Below are positions 10,783 to 21,800 of a stretch of 64,000 nucleotides of DNA, piece after piece. The DNA comes from Platanthera guangdongensis. Lineage: Eukaryota; Streptophyta; Magnoliopsida; Asparagales; Orchidaceae. Where the stretch lies: NCBI GenBank assembly GCA_039583875.1, contig CM077151.1, positions 105,914,609-105,978,608 on the forward strand, in the 5' to 3' direction. The notes beneath the pieces were generated by a model. It did not search any database. It saw only the letters and a list, made by a program, of their open reading frames with translations, and was not told the origin of the DNA. A program made the position numbers and the translations under genes. Numbering within the stretch: position 1 is the stretch's first letter; every line of letters begins with the position of its first letter.

Positions 10783-11460
10783 ATGGAAGTAAGCTATGCA
10801 AGAGGTCTAGGTATTGAACTCTTGATGCCGACTAACTTTAAGAAGTGGAAGTCATGCATGAAGAGTTACTTTCTGGGCGAGGAGCTATGGGATGTCGTCG
10901 ATGGTGACGACAGACATGAAGTTACTGCTGCTTTTGGTACTGCTGAGCAGGTGATGCTCTGGAGAAAAATAAATGCAAAGGCGGAGTTTGTTCTTAAGAG
11001 GTCTGTTTCGCCAGAACTGTTTGATCACATCATTGGATGTGAGTCTGCTGCAGATATTTGGACAACTATTGATGAGTTGTTCAATCGGAAGAATGTAGCA
11101 AGAGTTCAATTTCTTGAGAATGAGTTGGCTAGGACAACTCAAGGAGACCTGACCATCTCAAAGTTTTTTCTGAAGATGAAGAGCTTGTGTGCTGAGCTAT
11201 CAGCTCTTGATCCTAATGAGCCTATCTCTGAGGCTAAGATTAAAAGACACATAATCCACGGCTTGCGGAAGGAGTATGACGGCTTCGTTACATCAGTTCA
11301 AGGCTGGGCCACTCAACCGTCTCTACTGGAGCTTGAGAATCTGCTTGCTTCACAGGAAAGCTTGGCAAGGCAGATGGCAGGAGTCACTGTCTCTGAGGAG
11401 AGCTGTGAAGCACTCTTCACGGGTAAGAAGAAGAAAAGATGGAAAGGGAAGAAGAAATAA
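10783..11460 (+). pseudogene. gag: gag of element D (UBN2-type capsid), truncated by a stop
   Basis: 225-codon open frame from the first ATG after the leader (MEVSYARGLGIELLMPTNFKK). It has the copia gag pattern: NFKKWKSCMKSYFLGEELWDVV, AKAEFVLKRSVSPELFDHI, AADIWTTIDELF, ARVQFLENELARTTQ, HGLRKEYDGFVTSVQGW and LLASQESLARQM, then a Lys-rich tail. TAA at 11458-11460 ends it, but the same frame goes on into a CCHC zinc knuckle (CYRCHQREHFKRDC, about 11548-11590), so this is a premature stop and the nucleic-acid-binding part is cut off. Gag would form the capsid and package element RNA. Confidence 0.85.
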
Positions 11461-14400
11461 GCCGCTGCTGAAAATGAGCCTTCAACTTCGTATCAGATAG
11501 AGAGGAGCGCTGCTCCTAAGAAAGATTGGAAGAAGAAATTGAAGTGCTACAGGTGTCATCAGCGGGAACACTTCAAGCGTGACTGCAAGGTCAAACTATA
11601 GCCTGGGCATGCTGCAGACAAGGAGGAAGCTTGCTCTAAGGGTGAGGAAGCTGGATGGGGCGGAGATTTCATGACGGGCACTTGTGTTCGTGCCTTCTCC
11701 GCTGTCGACTTTAACGACAAGTTCATCATGGACTCCGGGTGTGGTCATCACCACACCGAAGACAAGTCGAAGTTCTTTTCCTTGCAAGCTTAATCAGGTA
11801 ACGAAGCTATCATAACTGCTGATAATACTGTTTATGCAGTAGAAAAAGAAGGAGTTGTGTCTTTAGGTAGTGATAAGGGGCCACTCACCTTAAGGAGTGT
11901 GTATCACGTACCGGGCATGAAGAAGAACCTCTTCTCTATGACCAATGCGGTAGACGCGGGTTATCACGTTCTGTTTGGGCCAACAGAAGTGAAGTTCCTT
12001 CGCAACGTATCAGCGGTTAAGACTGATGTTGCTCATGTTGGGAGGAGAGTAAAGAACTTGTTTGTTCTTGCAACTAACTCTTATGTTGATCGGATGAGAG
12101 CAAACGATAGCGCTGCTATATGGCATGAAAGGCTGGGGCATGTAGGAATGGATAAGTTGAAAGCTATGACAAACAGAAGCCTTGTAAGAGGCTTGCCTAA
12201 GCTATCTTCCTTTGGTGACGGTCACGTTTGCGCAGGGTGTCAGTACGACAAGGCTCATCTCCTTCCGTTTGATAAGTCACAAACATGAAGCAAGAGACCA
12301 TTGGAGTGTATCCATGGAGACTTGATGGGACCAACCGTCACTGCTAGCCTTGGTGGGAGCAGATACATGCTCGTTCTGATTGATTACTACTCAAGATACA
12401 CTTGAGTATATTTCTTGAAGGAGAAGTCTGAATCCTTCCGTTTGTTTGTGGAGTTCAAGGAGTTGGTGGAGTGCCGGCTTGGCTTGCGGATCAATCAAGA
12501 AGCTTAGAATAGACAACAGTGGTGAGTTTGTCTCCTCCGAGTTTTCTAACTTATGCATGAAGCACGAGATCTAAAGAGAGCTTACTTGTGCTCACACTCC
12601 ACAATAAAATGGAGTAGCAGAGCGGAAGATCCGTCATCTGACAGAAACCTGCAAGTGTTGGCTTCATGCGAAAGACATTCCTAGGTCCTTCTGGGCAGAG
12701 GGGATGTCTTGTGCTTCTTACATCATCAATCAGATGCCACTCAGACTGATCAACATGAAGACTCCTTTTGAGATGTTGCTAAAGGAGAAGCCCAGTGTGG
12801 AACACCTTCAGTTGTTTGGATCAACTTGCTATGTGCATGTCCCAGATGCTTCAAGGACAAAGCTTGATGCAAATGCAAGGAAGCTTGTCTTTGTTGGCTA
12901 TGATGAGCGGAAGAAGGGATGGAAATGCATGGATCCTGCTACGAAGAAGTTTGTTGTATCAAGAGACGTAGTCTTTGATGAACTGATGTCATATGGAGGA
13001 GGCACGGTTGAGCTAACAGAGAGCAAGGTTGATGAAGAGCAGAAGATGACTGCTGAAGTTCTGGAAGAGGAGCTTGCTGTTTTACCAGCAGCTCCTGTTG
13101 CTTCAAGTTCTGGTGCTGAGTGTTCTAGCTCAGGAAGCAGGGCGAGAATTGCTCAAAGCTTGCTCGAAGTTGGAGTTGAGCCTGAAGAAGCAACGGAGGT
13201 TGTGAGCAAGGAGAAGACCTTGCGAAGGTCGAAGAGGACTATCAAGCCACCTGCTCGGTACTGCGATGGGAATGCATTGAGTTTTGTCTCCTGCTTCTTT
13301 GCAGGTCCTCTAGATGAGCGAGAGCCTGCAAACTTCAATGAGGCAACTGGAGTCAAGGAGTGGTATGATGCCATGCAGGAGGAGATTGCTGCTCTCAAGA
13401 AGAATGAAACCTGTGACCTTATGCCCAAGGTTGATGGCATTACTCCAGTGACTTGCAAGTGGGTGTTTAAGTTGAAGAAGAAGGTTGTTGGGAGAATTGA
13501 TAGATACAAGGATCGTATGGTTGCTCGAGGATTCTCTCAGCAGTATGGAGAAGACTATGATGAGATATTTAGTCTAGTTGCAAAGATAACTTCGGTTCGG
13601 GTGGTGATCGCGTTAGCTGCTTGCAAGGGATGGAGGATGTGGCAGCTTGATGTGAAGAACGCGTTTATTTACGTAGAGATTGACAAGGACATCTTCATGG
13701 ATCAACCACTTGGATTTGTTTCTGAAGTTCATCCAGACTATGTCTGCAAACTTAGGAAGGCTATCTACGGGTTGAAGCAAGCTCCAACAGATTGGCATGA
13801 GAAGATAGTAGAGTATCTTCAATTCTACGGATATCTTTCGTCCAACTCGGATTCAAGCTTGTTCATCAAGAAGAAGGGGGAGCTTCAAGTCTTGGTCCTG
13901 CTGTATGTGGATGATATGATCATCACAGGGAATTTAGAGGAGGAAGTAGCTAGGCTTAGGGCTGAGCTTGCTATACTCTTCGAAATGAAAGACTTGGGAG
14001 AGCTTCATCACTTTCTTGGTCTTAAAGTGGAGAGGAAGGAGAGCGAGATTCTCATTTGCCAAAAGGGTTATATAGATCGCATTGTGAATCGATTCGACAT
14101 GGGTGAATGAAAGAGTTTCTCTATTCCTCTGGATCATGGACTGAAGCTTCGACGTGATGAAGGAAGGATTCTTCCTGATCCCTTGGTGTTCAGAGCTTTA
14201 GTTAGGAGCTTGATCTACCTGACGATTACAAGGCCAGACATTGCTTACGTTGTTGTCCGAGTATGTCGGTTTATGGCTGAACCAAGGAAGTCTCATCTGG
14301 TAGCGGCGAAGAACATCCTGAAGTATGTCAGGGCGAATTCTGATATGAGACTCCTCTATAGTAGAGACACGGTGTTTTCCTTGCTTGGATACACAGATGC

Positions 14401-14869
14401 TGATTATGGTGGTGACTCGGATGATCGAAGATCAACTTCGGGTTATGTGTTCACTTGTGGATCAACTTGCATTTCGTGGTGTAGCAAGAAGCAAGACTCA
14501 GTGTCTGTGTCTACTACGGAAGCTGAGTATAAGGCTTCGGCCTTGGCTGCTCGGGAAGCCATCTGGTTAAGGAGGCTTATAGAGGATGTTTGTGAGGAAG
14601 TGCAATGGCCTACTTTACTCCGGGGTGATAATGAGAGTGCTCTCAAACTGGTAAACAATCCAGTGTGTCACGCAAGGACCAAGAATATTGAGATCGAGCA
14701 CCACTTCATAAGGGAGAAGGTGTTGGAGGGATCTCTTCTGGTCGGGCATGTTCGCAGTGAAGATAATCTTGCTGACATCTTCACGAGGCCGCTGTCGAAG
14801 GGGCCATTTCAGCGGTTACGAAGCTTGCTAGGCTTGATCACCACTTCTCACTTAAAGGGGGAGTGTTGA
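11461..14869 (+). pseudogene. pol: pol of element D (protease, integrase, RT, RNase H), disrupted
   Basis: Domains in order: gag zinc knuckle remnant; protease with FIMDSGCGHHHTED (about 11722); GAG-pre-integrase region WHERLGHVGMDKL with the CAGCQYDKAH Zn motif (12121-12255); integrase core with LVLIDYYSRYT (about 12371) and a degraded stretch 12280-12700 with several stops and frame changes; linker with RRSKRTIKPPARY; RT 12704-14110 with LLYVDDMIITG (about 13900); RNase H 14183-14869 with YTDADYGGDSDDRRSTSGY and STTEAEYKA, ending ADIFTRPLSKG. Stops at about 11600, 11793, 12286 and 14108 prevent a full polyprotein. RT and RNase H are otherwise well preserved. Confidence 0.9.
14851..14863 (+). 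other. Polypurine tract of element D
   Basis: cttaaagggggag directly precedes the 3' LTR TGTTGAA start. Confidence 0.8.
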
Positions 14870-16558
14870 AATTTGTGAAGTGAAAGTGGGTGATGGGCAG
14901 GCCGGGCAGTCTGGGTGGCCTGAGCGGTTTGAGTCCGCGGCCTGGGAGGACTATTGTTTGTGGCCTGGGTAACCATGGCTTAGTGGTGTGGCTACTCTTG
15001 AGGAGCGGCCTGTGCGGCCTGGTGTGCGGCCTGAGCGGTCTATCGTGCGGCCTAGTTGGCCTTTGGCCAACGAAGGCTTCTAGCGAAGCGACTTGAGCGG
15101 ACTGCGGTTCGCGGACTGTTGGCGGTTCTCAGCTTGATCTACCACCTTGCAGATTAGCAAGCTCTTGTGTAACCTTGCGGACTGGTTGAGTCCGCGGTGT
15201 CCGCTGTTGCGGACAGGCCTTGGAGTTCGGTTGTGGCCTTTGTTGTGCTCTTTGGTGTTGCAACGGGCATTAGCTGCTATGGAGGACTGCGCGGACTGGT
15301 GTCGAAGACCGGCAGTTGGCCGTTGTCTTGGCAGCTGTGCGAGTAGGGCTTGCGAGCTCTACCTTCTGGTGGTGTGATTGGCGATCTGCCTTGGGGAAGG
15401 CGGATTGAGCCTTGTCCGCCGAGCTCGCGTCTGGCCCTTGGTGGTTTACTAGACTGGGTCAGATTCTATGACAAGTCCAGCGTGTCCGCGGTATCCGCAG
15501 AGTCCGCTGTTGACCGGGCGGACTGCCTGTTGGTCGTGGACTCGTGGCGGATGGAGGCCTTTGTTCTCGAGCTGTACGGACTGCCTCCTTGTCCGCATAT
15601 AGTGTGCGGACTGTCGCAGTAGTGGTTGTGGATGTCCATGTGCGGTGGTGTTTGTGGGCTATGTGGGCTGATGCCTTGTCCGCATAGTGTGGGCAGACTG
15701 GTGCGAGTTTGCCTGATGGTGAACATGTCATCTTTTCTCCTGGCGGGTTTTCTTGGAATCCGGCTAAGTCCTTGCGGACTCAGCGAACGGGTCTTTGCTA
15801 GTGCGCGAGCTGGGGTGGTGATTCTATTCAATAGGTTGGTGACCACACTCCTCACCTCGCCTATAAATAGACCCCCCCCGACACGTCTACAGTAACTGAG
15901 TGAACAGTAAGTGGGGCTTAGTCAATTGCTGCGGTCTGGGTTTTGCTGTCCGCACGGGTTGAGTAGAGTTAACTGTGTGCTGTGTGCAGGTCGCGCGACT
16001 AGCTTCAAGGAGCCAGGAGTTTGTCTTTGACTTCGGTCAAGTTCTGTGAAGTGTATGGTCTCTGCGGTCTCAGCAGGTCGCTTCTGCGGCTTGTCAGTTC
16101 TCTGCTTCAGCGTTTCCAAGTTCCAATAACCTGTCCGCCGGTCTCAGGCGGGTAGGCGGTCCGTTCTTCAGTTCATCAGCAGTCAGCGAATAACGGTCTG
16201 TCCGGGCGACCTCGCGGTCTTGGCGGACTCCGTGTTCTTTTCGGCTTGTAGCAGCAACAGCTCGGGCGGCTTCAGCGACCTTGGCGGACTCGGCGGTCTC
16301 GGCGGTCTCCTGATCTGTCCGCCCGGCTTGTTTTGTGATTTCTTTTTTAGCTTGTGTACTGGCGAAATCATGTCTCGCTATGTATACCTCGCCCAGTAAA
16401 GAAGTGTTAATAAAAAAAGATCTGCTTGTTCTTCCATTTGCATTTGGTGTTGAGCTTGCTCCTTGGATTTCCGCATGATCAAAGTGTGAACTGGATAGTT
16501 CTGAGAATATTAATTTGGCTTTAGGCTATCTTGTTGACCGCTTTGAGAAAATTCAACA
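14864..16558 (+). repeat. 3' LTR of element D (1695 bp)
   Basis: TGTTGAAATTT...AAAATTCAACA. Same gcgg-rich block, TATA box at 15862-15869 and a late block of ggcggactc/ggcggtctc repeats (16215-16320). Keeps the first ~35 bp missing from the 5' LTR. Confidence 0.9.
15862..15869 (+). promoter_or_regulatory. TATA box, 3' LTR of D
   Basis: tataaata in the same context as in the 5' LTR (9999-10006), followed by a C tract. Confidence 0.65.
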
Positions 16559-16830
16559 GTCTGATGTTCTCAAGTGCGCTCCAAGGTTCCCTGTTCAGCA
16601 TTGGCTTGGGAGGGGAAGCTCTCTGAGAACTTTTGAATGTCTGGTTGGACCTCCTCGCTGCAGCTCGGGGTCCGTTCTTAGTTTTCCACTCTTGCAGTTT
16701 AGGGATTTCCTTTGTGCCCATTGACCACCACTTGCCATGTCTCATCCGGGTTGACCACTGGGCCAGTAAACTTCGGTCACCCCCAGGTCCGAACACAGTG
16801 ATAAAAAATCTTGGTTCCAACAAAACTATT
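16559..16830 (+). repeat. Right part of the older LTR fragment split by D
   Basis: 16559-16610 repeats 8961-9012 (about 48 of 52 positions by eye). The remainder runs to about ttggttccaaca at 16830, a plausible LTR 3' terminus. No coding sequence. Confidence 0.45.
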
Positions 16831-17271
16831 TGCAGATTTTCCCTCCGATAATTATGTGGACTGGACATTTCTTTCATATAATATGGATTGTGAGTTTTAC
16901 TATTTTCCAGATCTATTTATGTAGTGATGCATTGACATCACTAGGAAAGTGTTTAATTACAATTATTTAATGTTGTTTGTAGGTAGTTTCCTTCCATTTT
17001 TAACAGGTAATGTGTTATTTTTATAATTTTTGGTTAATTTTCTGATGTAATTTTTTCCAAAAGTTAAATTTTTTTACTTACTACATTTGAAGTGTAATGA
17101 TTTCATTGTAATTGTTTTGCCCTATTTTAACCTTTTTCCTCCCTGCTCAAGTATGATTTATGTTCAACTTAGAAACTCAAGCAAATTCAAGATTCCAATC
17201 TTTAGTAAAACAATGCCATCATTTGCCACCCAAAGTATTTATGAATTCATCTGTTGCAAAAAATCGCACAG

Positions 17272-17475
17272 GCCGAGCATGATGAGTTTGAGGCTAAATT
17301 TCTTGAGGAAAAAGCAGCCCGTGAAGCTAAATACCAAAAGCTTTATGAACCTATGTACAATAAGGTGATTTCTCAATTTTTTTTTAAAAAATCTTAGTTT
17401 AAGATTGTAAATGGTCTGGTTGAGGCTTTGGGTGTTGATGATTCTGCAGAGATGTATGAACTGCTTTTATTGTGA
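17272..17475 (+). pseudogene. NAP1-like (nucleosome assembly protein) exon fragments
   Basis: 17272-17364 translates as [20 protein letters not shown] followed by [11 protein letters not shown], matching the conserved dimerisation-helix segment of plant NAP1 histone chaperones (typically [26 protein letters not shown]). After a GT...AG gap of 33 bp (17365-17397) the frame resumes as FKIVNGLVEALGVDDSAEM, equivalent to the YEIVNGVxEVEG that follows in NAP1. It then ends at a TGA near 17475. The gap is too short for a normal plant intron, and the rest of the gene is absent, so this is a fragment or pseudogene. Confidence 0.6.
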
Positions 17476-17709
17476 TTTTTCTTTTTGGAATAATTAAAAC
17501 TGCAATTTTTATGAATTCCTCCATCCATCTTATACATGTAGTGGTTTATGGTAGAATCTATTTAGCTTTACTGTGCTTCTTATTTATAGAGCATGCATGT
17601 AAAAGGGTTGCAAGAAGACGTTATTTTCCTTTGTTGTTCTAACAATGCTTAACTGTCTTAAAGTTGACAAAAAATTGATATTAGTGTTGTTCCTTGTTAT
17701 TGTTCGCAG

Positions 17710-17790
17710 TTCCGGTGATTCACGTGGCTTTGGATTTTTATCCTTGGAACGAGATGAATATGCAGAATTAAGCATCTGTGCTTCCTCAAA
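17710..17790 (+). pseudogene. RRM exon fragment (SR/Tra2-like RNA-binding protein)
   Basis: A pyrimidine-rich tract ending tgttcgcag (17701-17709) looks like a splice acceptor. The following exon frame reads SGDSRGFGFLSLERDEYAEL; SRGFGFLSL fits the RNP1 octamer of RNA-recognition motifs, and the context fits splicing-factor RRMs of the Tra2/SR45a kind. The frame runs on into unrelated sequence after ~25 codons with no second half of the RRM, so only a piece was kept. Unrelated to NAP1. Confidence 0.5.
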
Positions 17791-18495
17791 ATATATGGCC
17801 AGAATAATGAGTTTATATACCAATTTCAGCCCTCTATTAATGTTTTCCTCTCTTCTCTAACTTGACACTTCATTTAAGAATATGTCGAAAATTAGAGTTG
17901 TTGCTGGTCGCCTAGTTTTCCCCTTGTCTAGAGAAATCAGACCGCCTTAGCTCGGAATCAGACCGGGCGTGCAAACTGTCAAAGTAACCGCAACAAATGA
18001 CGAGAGACGTTTTTTACGTAGAAAACCCGGAAAGGATAAAAACTCACGTGGCTGGAACCGTGCCGAGCCAAAATCTTGTAGCTTCTCGAAGTTTTGCAAA
18101 GATTGATTTGATCTCGGAGGGCGACAGATCGCTACTCCGTTACAGGTGCAACGTACAGGAAATGATGAAGAAAGATTGTCCTCGGATCCTCGATAAAAGC
18201 GCTCTGGCCTTAGAATGTTGCTGAGCTTACGGAACCTTGGTGGGAGCATTCCGAATGGAAAATCCTCTAAGTCCACGGAGCTTCTATTGGGAGCACTCTC
18301 GTTGATACAAAGACTTGATGGGAGCGCTCTCGCGGAGGCGGTTGACGTGAATTGAAGCGTGTTGGAACCTTAGCGCGAGAAGAGCGGAGTGAATTCTTGA
18401 GCGGAGAATCGGCCTAAGTCCACGATCCCGCAGGAAAACCTTAGAGCTCTTTCTTTCCTCTGGCGTTGCTTATCTTCAAATAAAGGCATGGGGGC

Positions 18496-18505
18496 CTATT
18501 TATAG
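18496..18505 (-). promoter_or_regulatory. TATA box on the minus strand
   Basis: ctatttatag on the + strand reads ctataaatag on the minus strand, immediately beside the G+C-rich block that would be its upstream region. Confidence 0.4.
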
Positions 18506-18589
18506 TTTTTTGGAGAGTTATGGTGGAAATTGAGCCGGGGTGTGATTTTTGCTAGCGAATGGCGTCGCGCCGTTTCGATCACCTGGATC

Positions 18590-19000
18590 AACAATTTTGC
18601 TGAAATGACAGGTTGCCCTTCGGGAAGTTCGGGCGGCTCGGACAAGGTGCCCGGAGGCGGGGGTGCCCGGAGGTGGTCGGCGGCGGCGGATGCGGCTGGA
18701 GACGACAAGGGTCGTTGGCGGCACGGGGCACGGGGTACGTATGTGGCCGCGCACCAGGAGCGGTCGTGCGGTGCCCGGCCTTGCTGGGCGCGGGCGCGTG
18801 GCCTTGTGAGGCCACTCGGCCTTGCGTAGCCATGTCGTGCACAACCTTGCGCGGTCGCGCGATGCGCGGCTTTACGCAGTGCGGTCACGCGCTGCGGAGA
18901 GGCGTGTCTTTGCAAGGCTGCGCGGCCGTACGCTCGCAGGCCACGCGGGTGCAGGCCGCGCGCACATGCAAGCCTCGTGAGACGCTTCTCCACGCGCGAT
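18590..19000. repeat. CpG-rich block with gcgcgg/gcacgg repeats
   Basis: Dense repeats of ggtgcccgg, gcacgggg and gcgcggtcgcgcg-type sequence. Several overlapping open frames cross it on both strands because stop codons are rare in such sequence; none resembles a protein family. Probably the U3-like part of an LTR. Confidence 0.5.
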
Positions 19001-21499
19001 GTCCCGACTCACTAGCGGGGCTGCATGCAGTTTTGTCGCCTTCTCGGTTGTTTTTGGGCCTTTTAGGTGAGCGCGGCTTTAGTCGTCGGCTCGTCTGGCT
19101 AGGTTTTTCTTGCCCCCTTGTCTTTGGCTGAAAGCCTCTCCGGTTCGACTTGGAAAATTCAAGTGGAACCCCATCAAATACCCCCAAATATTTATGGTTC
19201 CTTACTCGCGAAGTGTCGAGTCCAAAAAATGTTTAGCCTCAATCACTTGCCTTGAGAGTCACGGACTTAGAATTGCCGCAGTATGCGCGTGTCACAAGTT
19301 ACTTTTATATGTGTCATGAAATGTTCCCTTTGTTCGGCCTTAGTGTGGGCACAGAACCACCCCTGTATGCTTCATGGGCTGGCTATTTCATTATGAATGC
19401 CTAGGCGATTTTGGCCCTTGCTTTATTTGCGGCGCTTGTAGAACGTCATGGAAACGTTCTCCCACTTTGTGCTTTGCGTGATGTGTTGGTGGAGAGCATG
19501 TCGCTTTTCACATTGCCTTTTTTATGAATGCGTGAGAATGATGTTGCTTGCTAACTTGCGTGGTTTCCACAACATGTTTGCACTGGTGGCGGATCCTTGG
19601 ACGTGACGTGGAGGAATGTGTTGCCTCCTTGCCTCGATGTTGCGGATGGATCTGTGTGCTTATCGCCACTAGAAGACGTGGAAGGACACTATGTCTATTT
19701 CAGTGTTGTAGCTTAGAATGATTCGACGTTTATTCCTATCAAGTTCTAGGACAGAGCTTTTGAGGGGGCGGCCTTCGATGGTGTTTGTGCCTCGAGATGT
19801 CATAATGATGCGATATTTCACGTTTGCAGAACATAGGGTGCCCTGGGTCCTTGGATTATGGGGAGGCCGGATAGCTAGGCGGACCATGAGATTATACCTA
19901 CGAAGTTAGGCTCGTTGTAGTTGCATGCTATTGAACTCTGCCTTGTATTTGGTTGTGGATTAGCTTGTCGCAAAGGATGCGGGGGCATTCTGTTCCCCGA
20001 GCAGGTGTTGCCTTGAAAGATGGTGTTGGCGATGGGGGAGCACTTGATTGCACCCGTGTCGTACGCAAGCTTGGTATGGCTGGTTTGTGCATCGCCTTTA
20101 TCACTTTCTTTGCTTGGTAGCGTGAGTTTTCACGTGATGTGTTGAGCTTGCGACTTCCCTAGAGTGTCATCCCTGCATTATGAAAATCCTGTCATCGTCA
20201 ATAGGCGGGGATCTTAGCAGTTGTCGAACCATCCCACATTATTGTCCTTATCGTAGCATCTTTGTGTCGTGACATGCGTTGCAGCGGTCCAGGAGCATCT
20301 AGTGCTTTTATGTTCCCTGTTCGCAGGGAAATATCATTGGTGAATGTCGTCGAGTGTTAGTAGCGAGATTTTGTGGCCTAAGTGCGATGGGTAGGACACT
20401 TGCCCCCTTGTCTTGGTAGTGCAGATAGATTCAGAGATTGATGCGTGTATAACTATAGCTTTGATTAATTATGCTTTCGAAAGGCAAGTGTTGTAAGACC
20501 CCTCCCCCTTACCAAGGAGTTAACCCGGTCTTATGCCCAGAACCGCCGTCTTGCGGTGGCACTAACACACGGGTTAGTCGACACCGCAACACGCCGATTC
20601 TGCCAGCTAGTACGATCATATAACCTGTTTGGCCAAAAGAGAGTAAGAAGTAAAAGCTGTATAAAGCAACCACTAGTCCACGAGTCACATCACTATCTCA
20701 TAATAAATAAGAGTACATCAGTCCAGCATGAGTTATATAAAAATAGAGAAAAAGGGGGCTTATGCGCAGTACATAATGATAAATATCTCTCTCATAAATG
20801 ACAACAAGCGGAAGCTACGCTATCCTCAGACGACTCGTCCCACCTGACGTCGGGTTGCAGTAGTAGTAGGTGGTGGTATCAGCTCCTCACGTCCTACCAC
20901 CTCGTCCTGCTGGTGCTCCATCTCCTCGAGCTCCTAAAATGATGGGTCACACCCCACCATTAGTCAAAAAGACTAAGTCGTTTCCTCCACACCTCGCCCC
21001 GCAACTCCTAGGCACCGCGCAGGAGGACGAAGCGGAGGACAACAAGGGGTAAAACAAGGAAGCAGGTGATAATGGAACTATACTATCAAGTATATATGAA
21101 TCCAATATTTCTACTATAGCAGTTCTATATATATATACGGTGCAGGAAAGTAAGAAGAACTGAACAGAACAAGTATGTGCAGTAAGTAAACAGTACTGGA
21201 AGTAAGCTGAGAGAAGATATCAAGTAAAATAAGCAACTACTACCATCATATAAGTACCTTAACTTATATGAATGCTCATTGAAAGAACTAGTGCCTAAAC
21301 ACCTAGAGGGGGGGGGGGGGTGAATAAGTGCACTTAATCTTTTTAAACTTTACAGGCAGAAACACATAATTATATGCAATTCTTCACAGCAATACATCAC
21401 ATACACCATAGCAATCACAGAATAAAGCACACACAGAGAACACACAGATTTTATAGTGGTTCCCCAAGGTCTGGGTACATCCACTTTCCCCCTTCGCCT

Positions 21500-21800
21500 A
21501 TCTAGTAGTGTACTAGATTCGGCCTAACTTCTCCACTACTTCTCAGATCCTCAGATCTTACATCTCAGAACCCCAAACAGGTTCCTACAACTCAGAGTGA
21601 TCCCACTCCTACAACTCAGGCACACAGCTCTACCACTCAGTCTTCACAAAGACCTACACTCAGCCTTCAACAAGGCCTAAACTCAGCCCTCAACAAGGCC
21701 TACACTCAGAGAAATGAATCTCCTACACTCAGGCACACAGGCCCTACCACTCAGCCTTTATAATTTCAGGCTTACAACTCAGATCCCTTAGGATCCTACA
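21500..21800 (-). repeat. Hairpin train in R/U5 of B (3' LTR)
   Basis: About 12 consecutive ~20-25 bp units. Connectors are near constant (CTAC before, ACTCAG after), while the part between is a stem-loop with a different stem each time: ATCTAGTA/TACTAGAT, AGATC/GATCT, GAACC/GGTTC, GAGTG/CACTC, GTCTT/AAGAC, GCCTT/AAGGC, GAGA/TCTC, GATCC/GGATC. Lies downstream of the TATA box in the element's own direction, so it would be in the transcribed leader. Confidence 0.8.

Larger units (their letters stand above)
9010..16558 (+). mobile_element. Copia retrotransposon D with G+C-rich LTRs
   Basis: Complete in layout: left LTR, tRNA-Met type primer-binding site directly after it, gag, pol, polypurine tract, right LTR. 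Right LTR ends are TGTTGAAATTT and AAAATTCAACA, an inverted repeat. The left LTR lacks the first ~35 bp of the right LTR and joins flanking DNA at a GGG shared by both. Instead of a 5-bp target duplication, a ~52-bp flank sequence (8961-9012 and 16559-16610) is present on both sides. No ORF3, unlike the Sireviruses here. Both coding regions carry stops. Confidence 0.88.
16831..17940 (+). other. Low-copy-looking DNA with gene fragments
   Basis: A+T-rich and intron-like, unlike the surrounding retroelements. Two protein-like exons are recognisable (17272-17475 and 17710-17790, listed separately), from unrelated genes and on the same strand. A further AG-preceded open stretch at about 16836-16905 reads DFPSDNYVDWTFLSYNMDC, which I cannot assign. 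No Helitron, MULE or LTR ends were identified with confidence. Confidence 0.45.
17941..20491 (-). repeat. Unclassified LTR-like sequence, probably minus-strand
   Basis: A TATA box on the minus strand (ctataaatag, 18496-18505) divides a moderately G+C-rich left part from a right part with a strongly CpG-rich block (18590-19000). The left part has tandem gggagcactctcg-type repeats at about 18238-18340, as in a transcribed LTR leader. 19130-20491 is featureless. No gag/pol and no convincing LTR termini found, so the extent is a guess. Confidence 0.35.

Noticed and set aside
18496..19187. Several overlapping Arg/Ala/Pro-rich open frames on both strands
   Set aside because: G+C-rich, stop-poor block; no domain and all frames open alike.
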